NCBI RefSeq assembly: GCF_023347295.1
Contig: NZ_CP094469.1
Span: 992,001 to 1,056,000 of the forward strand
DNA length: 64,000 nt
Direction: 5' to 3'
Source: Faecalibacterium sp. I3-3-33
GTDB lineage: Bacteria > Bacillota > Clostridia > Oscillospirales > Ruminococcaceae
The translations under genes and the position numbers were made by a program. The notes under the pieces are model-generated. The model was not told where the DNA came from and did not search any database. It saw only the letters and a program-made list of their open reading frames with translations. Position 1 is the first letter of the stretch, and each line of letters opens with the position of its first letter. This document shows positions 16,884 to 25,190 of the stretch, piece after piece.

Positions 16884-18749
16884 ATGAATAAAAGAACACG
16901 GCACCGCCTTGTTTCTGCGCTTTTGGCGCTGGTGGTGGGGCTGTCCCTGCTGACCGGCTGCGGCACAAAAAGCCCGGAAGAGGTGGAAAAACAGGAGGAC
17001 GCCCAGACCATTCAGGTGTATCTGTGGAGCACCAGCCTGTACGGGACCTATGCGCCTTATATCCAGTCCCAGCTGCCGGATGTGAACATTGAGTTCATCG
17101 TGGGCAACAATGATCTGGATTTTTACAAGTTTTTGCAGCAGAACGGCGGTCTGCCGGATATCATCACCTGCTGCCGGTTCTCACTGCACGACGCTGCACC
17201 CCTGAAGGACAGCCTGATGAACCTTGCCATGACCAACGAGGCGGGCGCTGTGTACAACACCTACCTCAACAGCTTTAAAAACGAGGACGGCAGCGTGAAC
17301 TGGCTGCCGGTCTGCGCGGATGCCCACGGCTTTGTGGTCAACCGCAGCCTTTTTGAGCAGTACGATATTCCGCTGCCCACCGATTACGCAAGCTTTGTTT
17401 CCGCCTGTCAGGCATTTGAAGCGGTGGGCATCCGCGGCTTTACCGCCGATTATGCCTACGACTACACCTGCATGGAAACCCTGCAGGGGCTTTCCGCTGC
17501 CGAGCTTACCACGATGGAAGGGCGCAAGTGGCGCACCGCATACAGCGACCCCGCCAGCACCGCGCGGGTGGGTCTGGACGATACCGTGTGGCCGGGTGCC
17601 TTTGAGCGGATGGAGCAGTTCATTCAGGATACCCACCTCACAGCAGACGACCTTGCACAGACTTACGATCCCGTGATGAATCTGTTCCGGAACGGGGAGG
17701 TTGCCATGTACTTTGGCAGCTCTGCCGGGGTCAAGATGTTTCAGGATGAGGGCATCGACACCATTTTTATGCCCTTCTTCAGCCAGAACGGCGAAAAGTG
17801 GATCATGACCACCCCGTATTTCCAAGTTGCCCTGAACCGAGATCTCGAGCAGGACACCGCGCGCCGCGAAATAGCCATGAAGGTGCTGAACGTTATGCTC
17901 TCTGAGGAGGCGCAGAACCGCATTATCTCCGATGGACAGGACATGCTGAGCTACAGCCAGAACGTCCCCCTGCGCCTGACCGAGTACATGAAGGATGTGC
18001 GCGATGTGGTGGAAGAAAACCACATGTATATCCGCATTGCCTCCAACGATTTCTTTGCTATCTCTAAGGATGTCGTCTCCAAAATGATCGCGGGCGAGTA
18101 CACGGCAAAACAGGCGTATCAGGCATTCAATGCGCAGCTTCTCGCCGAAGAGGAGCCTGCTGCGGACGAGCCCGTGTTGACCAGCGAGAAGAGCTATTCC
18201 AACGTGTTCCACGCAAACGGCGGCAACGCTGCCTTCTCGGTTATGGCAAACACGCTGCGCGGCGTTTACGGCACGGATGTGCTGCTGGCCACCGCAAACA
18301 GCTTTACCGGCAGTGTGCTGAAAGCGGATTATAACCAGAAAATGGCAGCTTCCATGATCATGCCCAACAGTCTGATGTCCCGCCAACGCACCATGACCGG
18401 TGCTGAGCTGAAGGAAACTGTCCGCGCCTTTGTGGAAGGCTGCGAGGGCGGCTTTGTGCCCTTCAATCGTGGTTCTCTGCCGATCGTCAGCGGTATTGCC
18501 GTGGAGGTAAAGGAGAATAACGGCAGCTATACCCTGACTGGCATCACCCGGAACGGGCAGCCGCTGCGGGATGACGACACCGTTACCGTGACCTGTCTGG
18601 CAGCGGAAAAGCAGATGGAAGCGCTGCCTGCAAGCGGAAGCGGTACGTCTGCGGGCGAAGATACATGGGTGAAAAACACATGGCGTGATCACGTTTCCGG
18701 CGGCGGCGCAGCGCTTGCAGAGCCTGAAAACTACATGACACTGAGGTGA
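16884..18749 (+). CDS. lipoprotein: family-1 solute-binding domain fused to a 5'-nucleotidase C-terminal-like domain
   Basis: A 621-residue secreted lipoprotein; lipobox LLTGC with Cys26. Residues about 40-400 look like an extracellular solute-binding protein family 1 ([63 protein letters not shown]). Residues about 430-600 resemble the C-terminal domain of secreted 5'-nucleotidases (NANTLRG-like start, [27 protein letters not shown]). No metallophosphatase domain is present. ATG at 16884 is used; TTG at 16881 is an alternative. It precedes and is coupled to the kinase at 18755, so it is probably that kinase's ligand-binding partner rather than an ABC importer subunit. Confidence 0.8.
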   Translation: MNKRTRHRLVSALLALVVGLSLLTGCGTKSPEEVEKQEDAQTIQVYLWSTSLYGTYAPYIQSQLPDVNIEFIVGNNDLDFYKFLQQNGGLPDIITCCRFSLHDAAPLKDSLMNLAMTNEAGAVYNTYLNSFKNEDGSVNWLPVCADAHGFVVNRSLFEQYDIPLPTDYASFVSACQAFEAVGIRGFTADYAYDYTCMETLQGLSAAELTTMEGRKWRTAYSDPASTARVGLDDTVWPGAFERMEQFIQDTHLTADDLAQTYDPVMNLFRNGEVAMYFGSSAGVKMFQDEGIDTIFMPFFSQNGEKWIMTTPYFQVALNRDLEQDTARREIAMKVLNVMLSEEAQNRIISDGQDMLSYSQNVPLRLTEYMKDVRDVVEENHMYIRIASNDFFAISKDVVSKMIAGEYTAKQAYQAFNAQLLAEEEPAADEPVLTSEKSYSNVFHANGGNAAFSVMANTLRGVYGTDVLLATANSFTGSVLKADYNQKMAASMIMPNSLMSRQRTMTGAELKETVRAFVEGCEGGFVPFNRGSLPIVSGIAVEVKENNGSYTLTGITRNGQPLRDDDTVTVTCLAAEKQMEALPASGSGTSAGEDTWVKNTWRDHVSGGGAALAEPENYMTLR

Positions 18750-18754
18750 GCGGA

Positions 18755-21703
18755 ATGGCAGACGAAAAGCGTAAACCAAAACGGAGCTGCCATCCCCGGC
18801 AAAAGTGGCTGCCTGCCGCTGCCGCTATCCTTCTGCTGGTCTTACTGGCAGTCGGGCTCAGCGTGCGGTACATCTCGTTTGTGTCGCAGACCATCTATCA
18901 GGAAAGCACCTCGCATCTGGAAGAGGTGCTGCATAAATCCAACAATATGCTGAAGGAGATGGTGCGCAAAAACCTGACCTATCTGCACTTGTACAACGAT
19001 TTTTTGGAAAACACCTCCGATGAAGCCGAAATTCAGGCGTATATCGAGAAAGCGCAGCAGAATACCGGATTTGCCGACTTTTACTTTCTTACCTACGACG
19101 GCAACTACATGACCGTGACCGGAGAGACCGGCTATCTTGGCTTGCAGACCAATCTGGACGAAAAGCTCGCCCATGATGAGGATGTCGTTGTGAACACGGC
19201 GCTGCCCGGCAAGCCCCAGATGCTTGCGTTCATCTGTCCCGAAACGCAGGGCAGCTACCGGGGCTTTGCCTACGATGCCATTGCCATCTCTTATTATAAT
19301 GATGCGGTGCTTAGATTGCTGGACAACTCTGCCTTTGAGGGCAATGCCAGCAACTATGTCATCTACCCGGACGGGCGAGTGGTTATCGACAACTCCGTAA
19401 ACCGCAAGGAGACCGTTTACAACTTCATTGCGATGCTGCGAAGCTATTCCGATCTTTCCGAGAAACAGATCACGGAGCTGTCCAATGCTTTTGCGCAGGG
19501 CAGCAGCGGAAACCTGAGGGTGACGCTGGGCGGCATCAGCTATTATCTGGTCTACGAGGGCACGGCAGTCCAGAACTGGACGATGGTGGGGCTTGTGCCG
19601 GTCAGGGTCGTCAATGCCAGTCTGGATAAGCTGTGGTTCCATACCATACAGATCGTGGCGGGCATTGCCGCCGGTTTTGCTCTGATGATCATTCTGCTCA
19701 TTGTGCGCAGAAACCATACGACCCTGCGCCGGAAGAATACCGAGATCTCGTACCGGGACGAGCTGTTCCAGAAGCTTTCGCTGAACGTGGACGACGTTTT
19801 CCTGATGCTGGACGCAGAGACCGCCAAGGTGGATTACGTCAGCCCGAACATTGAGCGGCTGCTGGGTATCCCATGGAGAGAAGTCCGGCAGGATGCCCGT
19901 GTTCTGGCAGCGCTGCACCCGAAGGATGACCCGGAACGCGATAAAAACTATCTGGAAGGGCTTCTCAGCGGGCAGCAGCGCGAATGGGATGATGAGTATG
20001 TGCATCTGGAAACCGGGGAGCGGCGCTGGTTCCACATCGTTGCCATGGGCAGCGAGGTGGAGGGCAGAACCAAACACATCCTTGTCATGTCCGACCGCAC
20101 CGCCGACAAGCAGGTGAATCAGGCGCTTTCCAATGCCGTTGCTGCCGCCGAGACTGCCAACCGCGCCAAGAGTACCTTCCTTTCCAATATGTCCCACGAT
20201 ATCCGCACCCCCATGAACGCCATCATCGGCTTTACTACGCTGGCGCTCAGCAATATCAACGATACAGAGCGGGTGAAGGATTATCTTGGCAAGACCCTTG
20301 CATCCAGCAACCATCTGCTCTCCCTCATCAACGATGTGCTGGATATGAGCCGCATTGAAAGCGGAAAGATCCATCTGGAAGAGGTGGAAGTCAACCTTTC
20401 GGATGTGCTGCACGATTTAAAAACCATCGTCAGCGGGCAAATTTATGCAAAGCAACTGGAGCTTTACATGGACGTCATGGACGTGACCGACGAGGACGTC
20501 TACTGCGACAAGACCCGGCTGAATCAGATTTTGCTGAACCTGCTGTCCAACGCCATCAAGTTTACCCCGGCGGGCGGCACGGTCTCGGTACGGGTGCGGC
20601 AGCTTGCCGGTAAGGTGCGCGGCTGCGGACAGTACGAGTTCCGCATCAAGGATAACGGCATCGGCATGAGCCCGGAGTTTGCCAAAAAGATCTTTGAGCC
20701 CTTCGAGCGGGAGCGCACCTCCACGGTAAGCCGCATCCAAGGCACCGGCCTTGGTATGGCGATTACCAAAAACATCGTGGATATGATGGGCGGCACCATC
20801 GAGGTGCAGACAGCGCAGGGCAAGGGCACCGAGTTTACCGTCTGCGTGCCCATGCGCGCACAGACCGAGCAGCGTCCGGTGGAAAAGATCACCGAGCTGG
20901 AAGGCCTGAAAGCACTGGTGGTGGATGACGACTTCAACACCTGCGACAGCGTGACAAAGATGCTGGTCAAGGTGGGTATGCGCGCCGAGTGGACCCTTTC
21001 CGGCAAGGAAGCGGTGCTGCGTGCACGGCAGTCCATCGAGATGAGCGATGCCTACCACGCCTATATCATCGACTGGCGTCTGCCGGATATGAACGGCATC
21101 GAGGTCACCCGCCGCATCCGCAGCCTGCACGATGATACGCCCATTATCATCCTGACCGCCTACGACTGGTCGGATATCGAGGTGGAGGCAAAAGCTGCCG
21201 GTGTGACCGCCTTCTGCTCCAAGCCCATGTTCATGTCCGACCTGCGCGAGACCCTGATGAGCGCACTCGGCCAGAAACAGACGGATGTGGCGCAGGGGCT
21301 TCTGCCGGATAAGAACGCCGACTTCAAGGGCAAGAACATCCTGCTGGTGGAGGATAACGAGCTGAACCGCGAGATCGCACAGGAAATTCTGCGGGAGTAC
21401 GGCTTCCTTGTTGATTCAGCGGAAAACGGCGCAGTAGCGGTGGAAAAGGTAAGCACCGCCGCGCCGGGCAGCTACGATCTGGTGCTGATGGACGTGCAGA
21501 TGCCGATCATGGACGGCTATACCGCCACCCGGAAAATTCGCGCGCTGGACGACCCTGCGCGGGCAAAGCTGCCGATCCTTGCCATGACCGCCAACGCCTT
21601 TGACGAGGATCGCCGCAACGCCTTGGAAAGCGGCATGAACGGCTTTTTGTCCAAGCCCATCGTGATCGGCGACCTTGTGCAGGAACTGCACAAAATTTTG
21701 TGA
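18755..21703 (+). CDS. hybrid histidine kinase with dCache-like sensor, PAS and two receivers
   Basis: A 982-residue kinase. TM helix near 20-38, an extracytoplasmic Cache-like region to about 295, TM helix near 305-325, PAS domain ([20 protein letters not shown]), HisKA ([19 protein letters not shown]), HATPase ([24 protein letters not shown]), then receiver 1 (phospho-Asp in YIIDWRLPD) and receiver 2 (Asp in LMDVQMP). ATG at 18755 follows GAGGTGA; a GTG at 18746 overlapping the previous stop is the alternative. It is translationally linked to the lipoprotein gene, so that protein likely delivers the signal. No Hpt or DNA-binding output gene is adjacent. Confidence 0.92.
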   Translation: MADEKRKPKRSCHPRQKWLPAAAAILLLVLLAVGLSVRYISFVSQTIYQESTSHLEEVLHKSNNMLKEMVRKNLTYLHLYNDFLENTSDEAEIQAYIEKAQQNTGFADFYFLTYDGNYMTVTGETGYLGLQTNLDEKLAHDEDVVVNTALPGKPQMLAFICPETQGSYRGFAYDAIAISYYNDAVLRLLDNSAFEGNASNYVIYPDGRVVIDNSVNRKETVYNFIAMLRSYSDLSEKQITELSNAFAQGSSGNLRVTLGGISYYLVYEGTAVQNWTMVGLVPVRVVNASLDKLWFHTIQIVAGIAAGFALMIILLIVRRNHTTLRRKNTEISYRDELFQKLSLNVDDVFLMLDAETAKVDYVSPNIERLLGIPWREVRQDARVLAALHPKDDPERDKNYLEGLLSGQQREWDDEYVHLETGERRWFHIVAMGSEVEGRTKHILVMSDRTADKQVNQALSNAVAAAETANRAKSTFLSNMSHDIRTPMNAIIGFTTLALSNINDTERVKDYLGKTLASSNHLLSLINDVLDMSRIESGKIHLEEVEVNLSDVLHDLKTIVSGQIYAKQLELYMDVMDVTDEDVYCDKTRLNQILLNLLSNAIKFTPAGGTVSVRVRQLAGKVRGCGQYEFRIKDNGIGMSPEFAKKIFEPFERERTSTVSRIQGTGLGMAITKNIVDMMGGTIEVQTAQGKGTEFTVCVPMRAQTEQRPVEKITELEGLKALVVDDDFNTCDSVTKMLVKVGMRAEWTLSGKEAVLRARQSIEMSDAYHAYIIDWRLPDMNGIEVTRRIRSLHDDTPIIILTAYDWSDIEVEAKAAGVTAFCSKPMFMSDLRETLMSALGQKQTDVAQGLLPDKNADFKGKNILLVEDNELNREIAQEILREYGFLVDSAENGAVAVEKVSTAAPGSYDLVLMDVQMPIMDGYTATRKIRALDDPARAKLPILAMTANAFDEDRRNALESGMNGFLSKPIVIGDLVQELHKIL

Positions 21704-21735
21704 ACCAACCGCCGGTCAGGTGAATAAAAAAGAAT

Positions 21736-21797
21736 GCACCCGCAGCATTTGCGTCCGGAGGCCAAAACCTCTGAAAAGCCTGCTGCGGGTGCTTTTT
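21736..21797 (+). terminator. intrinsic terminator after hybrid kinase 3
   Basis: GCACCCGCAGCA (21736-21747) pairs perfectly with TGCTGCGGGTGC (21781-21792), followed by TTTTTG; the loop has a smaller hairpin. Confidence 0.85.
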
Positions 21798-21821
21798 GTT
21801 CCCATTGTCTTTAAAAACCTC

Positions 21822-21850
21822 TTGACAATGAGAACTTTTTTGATTATAGT
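21822..21850 (+). promoter_or_regulatory. sigma-70 promoter of the TetR gene
   Basis: TTGACA (21822-21827) and TATAGT (21845-21850) with a 17-base spacer. Confidence 0.8.
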
Positions 21851-21852
21851 AG

Positions 21853-21870
21853 AACTAACGAATATTAGTT
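21853..21870 (+). promoter_or_regulatory. TetR autoregulatory operator
   Basis: AACTAA and TTAGTT flank a 6-base centre, directly after the -10 box and before the start codon, where a repressor would block initiation. The inverted repeat resembles the site at 1412-1425. Confidence 0.6.
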
Positions 21871-21888
21871 AGCAAAGGGCAAAGGAAA

Positions 21889-22518
21889 ATGGAAGATACC
21901 AAGCAGCGCATTCTGGAAAAATCTCTAGAACTGTTTTCGACCAAAGGATACGACGCCGTCAGTGTGGGTGAAATTGCAAAGGCGGTCGGCATCAAGGCAC
22001 CCTCGCTGTACAACCATTTCCCCAGCAAGCAGGCGATTTTTGATGCAATTTTAGAGACGACTTCGGCGCACTACCAAAAAGACACTGCTGAAATTTCAGT
22101 CCATGTACAGGATTCCCAAAAGGACATCCCAGTTTTCTCCCACATCTCGGAGGAGCTGCTGGTTGAAAAAGTCCGGCAGATTTTCCTTTATTCGCTGCAT
22201 GATAAAACCATCAGCCAGTTCCGCCGGATGATGACACTGGAGCAGTTCCGTTCCCCCCAATTTGCCGAACTGCTTTCCAAACGCTATGTGGATTGGATGA
22301 TCTCCTACCATGCAGGCATCTTCCGTGCGCTGGTTGCAAACGGCGAACTGCGAAACGAAGACCCTGATACGCTGGCGTGGATGTATGTTTCACCGATCAT
22401 CGTCCTACTGAGCGTCTGCGACCGCCAGCCGGAACGGGAAGCCGAAAGTCTTGCAAAGCTGGACGCCCATGTAAGGCTGTTCTTCCGTACTTTTAACATC
22501 GAGGGAGGTGAAAAATAA
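21889..22518 (+). CDS. TetR/AcrR-family transcriptional regulator
   Basis: A 209-residue regulator. The N-terminal DNA-binding domain reads DAVSVGEIAKAVGIKAPSLY followed by NHFPSKQAIFDAI, the standard TetR helix-turn-helix; the rest is a helical ligand domain with no recognised signature. Start at 21889 follows AAAGGA. It has its own strong promoter with an operator-like inverted repeat between -10 and ATG, so autorepression is likely. No efflux or enzyme gene is divergent to it; a similar operator lies far away before the DUF454 gene. The effector is unknown. Confidence 0.9.
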   Translation: MEDTKQRILEKSLELFSTKGYDAVSVGEIAKAVGIKAPSLYNHFPSKQAIFDAILETTSAHYQKDTAEISVHVQDSQKDIPVFSHISEELLVEKVRQIFLYSLHDKTISQFRRMMTLEQFRSPQFAELLSKRYVDWMISYHAGIFRALVANGELRNEDPDTLAWMYVSPIIVLLSVCDRQPEREAESLAKLDAHVRLFFRTFNIEGGEK

Positions 22519-22561
22519 AGGAATTTTTGAATTTTATATTGAAGTAGAAAAACGCCATAAA

Positions 22562-22570
22562 TGCTATGAT
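22562..22570 (+). promoter_or_regulatory. extended -10 promoter before the RNHCP leader
   Basis: TGCTATGAT matches the extended -10 pattern TGnTATnAT. The nearest -35-like box (TTGAAG at 22539) is 20 bases away, so recognition would rely on the TG element. Predicted start near 22577. Confidence 0.45.
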
Positions 22571-22584
22571 CAAAGGAGAGCTTT

Positions 22585-22623
22585 TTGAAACATACAACAT
22601 TTGCACTGGGACTTGTGGGCTGA
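22585..22623 (+). CDS. possible 12-residue leader peptide
   Basis: TTG start, 6 bases after AAGGAG (22573-22578), encodes MKHTTFALGLVG and stops at TGA. The last codons overlap the 5' strand of the first helix of the predicted pseudoknot, so ribosomes translating it would melt that helix. It is a short candidate supported by its ribosome binding site and position only. Confidence 0.35.
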   Translation: MKHTTFALGLVG

Positions 22624-22661
22624 CCGGGAGGTCTGGCAAATACCACAAGCCACTCCTCCCG
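22611..22661 (+). ncRNA. predicted H-type pseudoknot in the RNHCP leader
   Basis: CTTGTGG (22612-22618) pairs with CCACAAG (22643-22649), and CGGGAGG (22625-22631) pairs with CCTCCCG (22655-22661). The strands alternate A-B-A'-B', which makes an H-type pseudoknot with loops of 6, 11 and 5 bases. It sits 38 bases before the start codon of the RNHCP gene. I do not recognise it as a known riboswitch class. Confidence 0.5.
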
Positions 22662-22698
22662 AGGACGAACAGACACAACTCTTCAGGAGGACGATACC

Positions 22699-23124
22699 AT
22701 GAACCGTGAAAATAAACGAAAGACCTTTGAAAAAGGTTACTATAAGACCCACGCCTGCAACGACACCTTTACCTGCAAAGTCTGCGGACGGGTCTGCACC
22801 CCGCAAAATGCCGGGAGCGACCACCGCAACCATTGCCCCAACTGCCTGTCCAGCCTTCATGTGGACGAAGAACCCGGCGACCGTGCCTCCGATTGCGGCG
22901 GCATCATGGAGCCGGTGGCCGTCTGGGTACGCAAGGGCGGCGAGTGGGCCATCATCCACCGCTGCAAACGCTGTGGAAAACTCAGCTCCAACCGGGTGGC
23001 GGCAGACGATAACCCCATGAAGCTTATGAGCATTGCCATGAAGCCGCTGTGCTCGCCGCCGTTCCCGCTGGATTATATTGAGGAAATGACCGCCTTGATG
23101 GGCGGCGATGGACGGATGCGGTAA
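22699..23124 (+). CDS. RNHCP domain-containing zinc-ribbon protein
   Basis: A 141-residue cytoplasmic protein. Two zinc-ribbon Cys pairs are visible: CKVCGRVC with HRNHCPNCL (the RNHCP motif that names the family) and CKRCGKLSSNR. The family is small and its function unknown; a nucleic-acid or ribosome-related role is only a guess. ATG at 22699 lies 8 bases after AGGAGGA. The leader with a short peptide and pseudoknot upstream suggests attenuation-like control. Two GNAT acetyltransferase genes follow in the same direction with gaps of 20 and 16 bases. Confidence 0.85.
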   Translation: MNRENKRKTFEKGYYKTHACNDTFTCKVCGRVCTPQNAGSDHRNHCPNCLSSLHVDEEPGDRASDCGGIMEPVAVWVRKGGEWAIIHRCKRCGKLSSNRVAADDNPMKLMSIAMKPLCSPPFPLDYIEEMTALMGGDGRMR

Positions 23125-23144
23125 GCCGCAGGAGGAATTGCAAG

Positions 23145-23891
23145 ATGGACTATATCAGAGTTACCAAGGAAAACATCGACAAGGAACACATCTGCTGTGC
23201 CATGTCCGGCAAACAGAGCCTTGCCAAGAAGGAATGGCTCAAGCAGCGCTTTGAGGAGGGGCTTGTTTTTTACCGCAGTGCAGAGCGCGGCAAGTGCTTT
23301 ATCGAGTACATCCCGGCAGAAAACGCATGGGTGCCCATTGATGCGGCAGGCTGGCTTTATATCAACTGTCTGTGGGTCTCCGGCTCCATGAAGGGACACG
23401 GCTATTCCGGCGAACTGCTGGAAGAATGTCTTCGGGATGCCAAGGCGCAGGGCAAAAACGGCGTTTGTATTCTGTGTGCCGAGGGGCGCAAACGGGAGTT
23501 TCTCGCTGACCCCAAGTTTTTGACCCATAAGGGCTTTAAGGTCTCGGACACCTCCGATTGCGGAATCAACCTCATGTACCTGCCCCTTGCAGAGAATGCC
23601 CAGCCGCCAAAATTCAAAGCCTGCGCCAAGTACCCCAAGGTGGAGGAGAACGGCTTTGTCCTTTATTATACCGACCAGTGCCCTTACACCTATTATTGGG
23701 TGCCAAAGGTGCAGGAGGCGGCAAAGGAACACGGGATTCCGTTCAAAGCCATCCACATCACAGAGAAAGAAACGGCACAGAATGTGCCTGCACCTGTTAC
23801 CACCTATGCACTGTTCAGGGATGGGAAGTTTGTGACCCAGAGCATCCAGTCGGACAAGAAATTCTTGAAATTAGCAGGCGCAGCGGATTGA
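23145..23891 (+). CDS. GNAT acetyltransferase with C-terminal YoaP domain
   Basis: A 248-residue two-domain protein. Residues about 1-145 have the GNAT order, including INCLWVSGSMKGHGYSGELL with the acetyl-CoA loop. Residues about 150-248 fit the YoaP-like domain, with FVLYYTDQCPYTYYWVPKVQ followed by PVTTYALFRDGKFVT, a thioredoxin-like C-terminal module. The acceptor substrate is unknown. It lies 20 bases after the RNHCP gene with AGGAGG upstream of its ATG, and is probably co-transcribed. Confidence 0.88.
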   Translation: MDYIRVTKENIDKEHICCAMSGKQSLAKKEWLKQRFEEGLVFYRSAERGKCFIEYIPAENAWVPIDAAGWLYINCLWVSGSMKGHGYSGELLEECLRDAKAQGKNGVCILCAEGRKREFLADPKFLTHKGFKVSDTSDCGINLMYLPLAENAQPPKFKACAKYPKVEENGFVLYYTDQCPYTYYWVPKVQEAAKEHGIPFKAIHITEKETAQNVPAPVTTYALFRDGKFVTQSIQSDKKFLKLAGAAD

Positions 23892-23907
23892 AGGATTCAG
23901 GAAAAAA

Positions 23908-24453
23908 ATGAAATACGATCAAACGATTATCACTCCAAAAGGATTGGAAGTCCACATCCGAAACGGCGTGGCATCCGATGGAAGTGCCGTGCTTGAAAAC
24001 TTTGATCTGACACACGCAGAAACAGATTATCTGCTGAGTTATCCCGACGAAAATCACCTTGACGCGGAACAGGAAAGCCGCTACTTGGAGAAAAAAGAAA
24101 CCAGCCCGAATGAAATTGAGCTGATCGCCTTTGTGGATGGTAAAGTGGCAGGAACTGCCGGGATCGATGCGATCGGACCGCAGTATAAAGTGGCACATCG
24201 TGCTGAATTTGGCATCAGTATCCTAAAAGCGTATTGGGGTCTGGGCATTGGGCGAGCCTTGATGGAAGTCTGTATCCAATGTGCCAAAGCCGCCGGATAC
24301 GCTCAGTTGGAGCTGGAGGTAGTGGCGGAAAATGCAAAAGCAATCTCCATGTACCAGATGGCAGGGTTTGTGGAATATGGCAGAAACCCAAAAGGTTTTC
24401 GCTCTCGGAACGCTGGATATCAGGAACTGATCTCCATGCGGCTGGAATTATAA
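23908..24453 (+). CDS. GNAT-family N-acetyltransferase
   Basis: A 181-residue single-domain acetyltransferase. The core strands are followed by the acetyl-CoA pyrophosphate loop in AYWGLGIGRALMEVCI (Q/RxxGxG/A pattern) and the C-terminal EVVAENAKAISMYQMAGF helix, typical of RimI/RimL-like and small-molecule acetyltransferases. Sixteen bases separate it from the preceding GNAT-YoaP gene, so they are likely one operon. A strong terminator follows. Confidence 0.9.
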   Translation: MKYDQTIITPKGLEVHIRNGVASDGSAVLENFDLTHAETDYLLSYPDENHLDAEQESRYLEKKETSPNEIELIAFVDGKVAGTAGIDAIGPQYKVAHRAEFGISILKAYWGLGIGRALMEVCIQCAKAAGYAQLELEVVAENAKAISMYQMAGFVEYGRNPKGFRSRNAGYQELISMRLEL

Positions 24454-24464
24454 ATTTTATCATA

Positions 24465-24509
24465 AAAAACAAAACGCCCTGCCGGGACACGGCAGGACGT
24501 TTTGTTTTT
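24465..24509 (+). terminator. intrinsic terminator after the acetyltransferase operon
   Basis: AAAACGCCCTGCCG pairs with CGGCAGGACGTTTT (one mismatch) over a 5-base loop, with A and T runs on either side. It ends 2 bases before the tRNA fragment. Confidence 0.85.
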
Positions 24510-24510
24510 A

Positions 24511-24570
24511 TGGACCTAGAGGGATTCGAACCCTTGACCTCTCGGATGCGAACCGAACGCTCTCCCAACA
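24511..24570 (-). tRNA. 3' fragment of a tRNA gene (integration scar)
   Basis: On the minus strand the sequence runs from the D-loop (TTGGGAGAGCG) through a 5-base anticodon stem TTCGG/CCGAG with loop TTCGCAT, the T arm GGGTTCGAATCCC and acceptor TAGGTCC plus A. The 5' part that should supply GGACCTA and the first D-stem strand is replaced by unrelated sequence. The loop would give anticodon CGC, but the acceptor lacks an alanine identity pair, so no isotype is assigned. A truncated tRNA of this shape usually marks one att site of an element that entered a tRNA gene. Confidence 0.7.
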
Positions 24571-24889
24571 GTCTCGCTTTTGTGCACACCTTATGCAATG
24601 TGAGAAAAGAAAAATAAACGTATATTCGTCCATATGAAAGGCGCGGTCATGCTGATAGACTTTCTTGGTCGCAAGTATGGTCTCCAAGCCGCTGATTATC
24701 AAGATGAAGCTGTTTGGGGCGTAATATGGTTGGCGGACAAGTGAGCTACAGGCCCTTGAGATGTAACTCACATGGGATTCAGATGTATCGCATCCCAATT
24801 TACAATAAAATACGATATAACGTAAAAGCGCAACTTCTACTCTTGATGAATGGAAGATGAGCTTTTTACATTTGACAACGAGTTATAGA
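24571..24889. other. gene-free junction right of the tRNA fragment
   Basis: AT-rich sequence without a convincing gene. A 36-codon frame at 24634-24744 has no ribosome binding site. The base composition changes here from the GC-rich chromosome to the AT-richer island. Confidence 0.5.
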
Positions 24890-24918
24890 TTGACAATAGG
24901 ACACATACACGATAAACT
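24890..24918 (+). promoter_or_regulatory. promoter of the VbhA-RES-Fic genes
   Basis: TTGACA (24890-24895) and TAAACT (24913-24918) with a 17-base spacer, 38 bases before the antitoxin start codon. Confidence 0.65.
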
Positions 24919-24955
24919 TTATATAGTATTATGTAAATCAGAAGGAGGCCAAACC

Positions 24956-25144
24956 ATGAGCGCCAAGCACACTACCCCTGCCCAGCATAAGAGCAACCTC
25001 CGCAATGTGTATGGAACCTTTGCCATTGAGGGCATGACCATCAGCAAAGATACACGAAGCAACCTTGACCGCATTGGCAGCGGTCAGGCCAGCTATCAGC
25101 AGGTCGTGAATGAACTGCGCGCAAAGTACGCGAAGAAGGGCTGA
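24956..25144 (+). CDS. VbhA-like Fic antitoxin
   Basis: A 62-residue protein. The helix around VYGTFAIEGM contains the class I Fic inhibition motif (S/T)xxxE(G/N) as Thr21-Phe-Ala-Ile-Glu25-Gly26; Glu25 would block ATP binding in the Fic active site. The C-terminal part (SYQQVVNELRAKYAKKG) matches the end of VbhA antitoxins. ATG at 24956 is set by GGAGG 8 bases upstream. The cognate Fic gene is not adjacent, as usual, but 1.46 kb downstream, with a RES-domain gene between them. Confidence 0.8.
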   Translation: MSAKHTTPAQHKSNLRNVYGTFAIEGMTISKDTRSNLDRIGSGQASYQQVVNELRAKYAKKG

Positions 25145-25190
25145 ACAGACTCCCCATGATAAATAGGTGGAAAAATGTAGGAGATTAAAT

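Noticed and set aside
24215..24598. Frames crossing the tRNA fragment
   Set aside because: The translated stretch (VKGSNPSRS and its complement) is the usual artefact of reading through a tRNA T arm.
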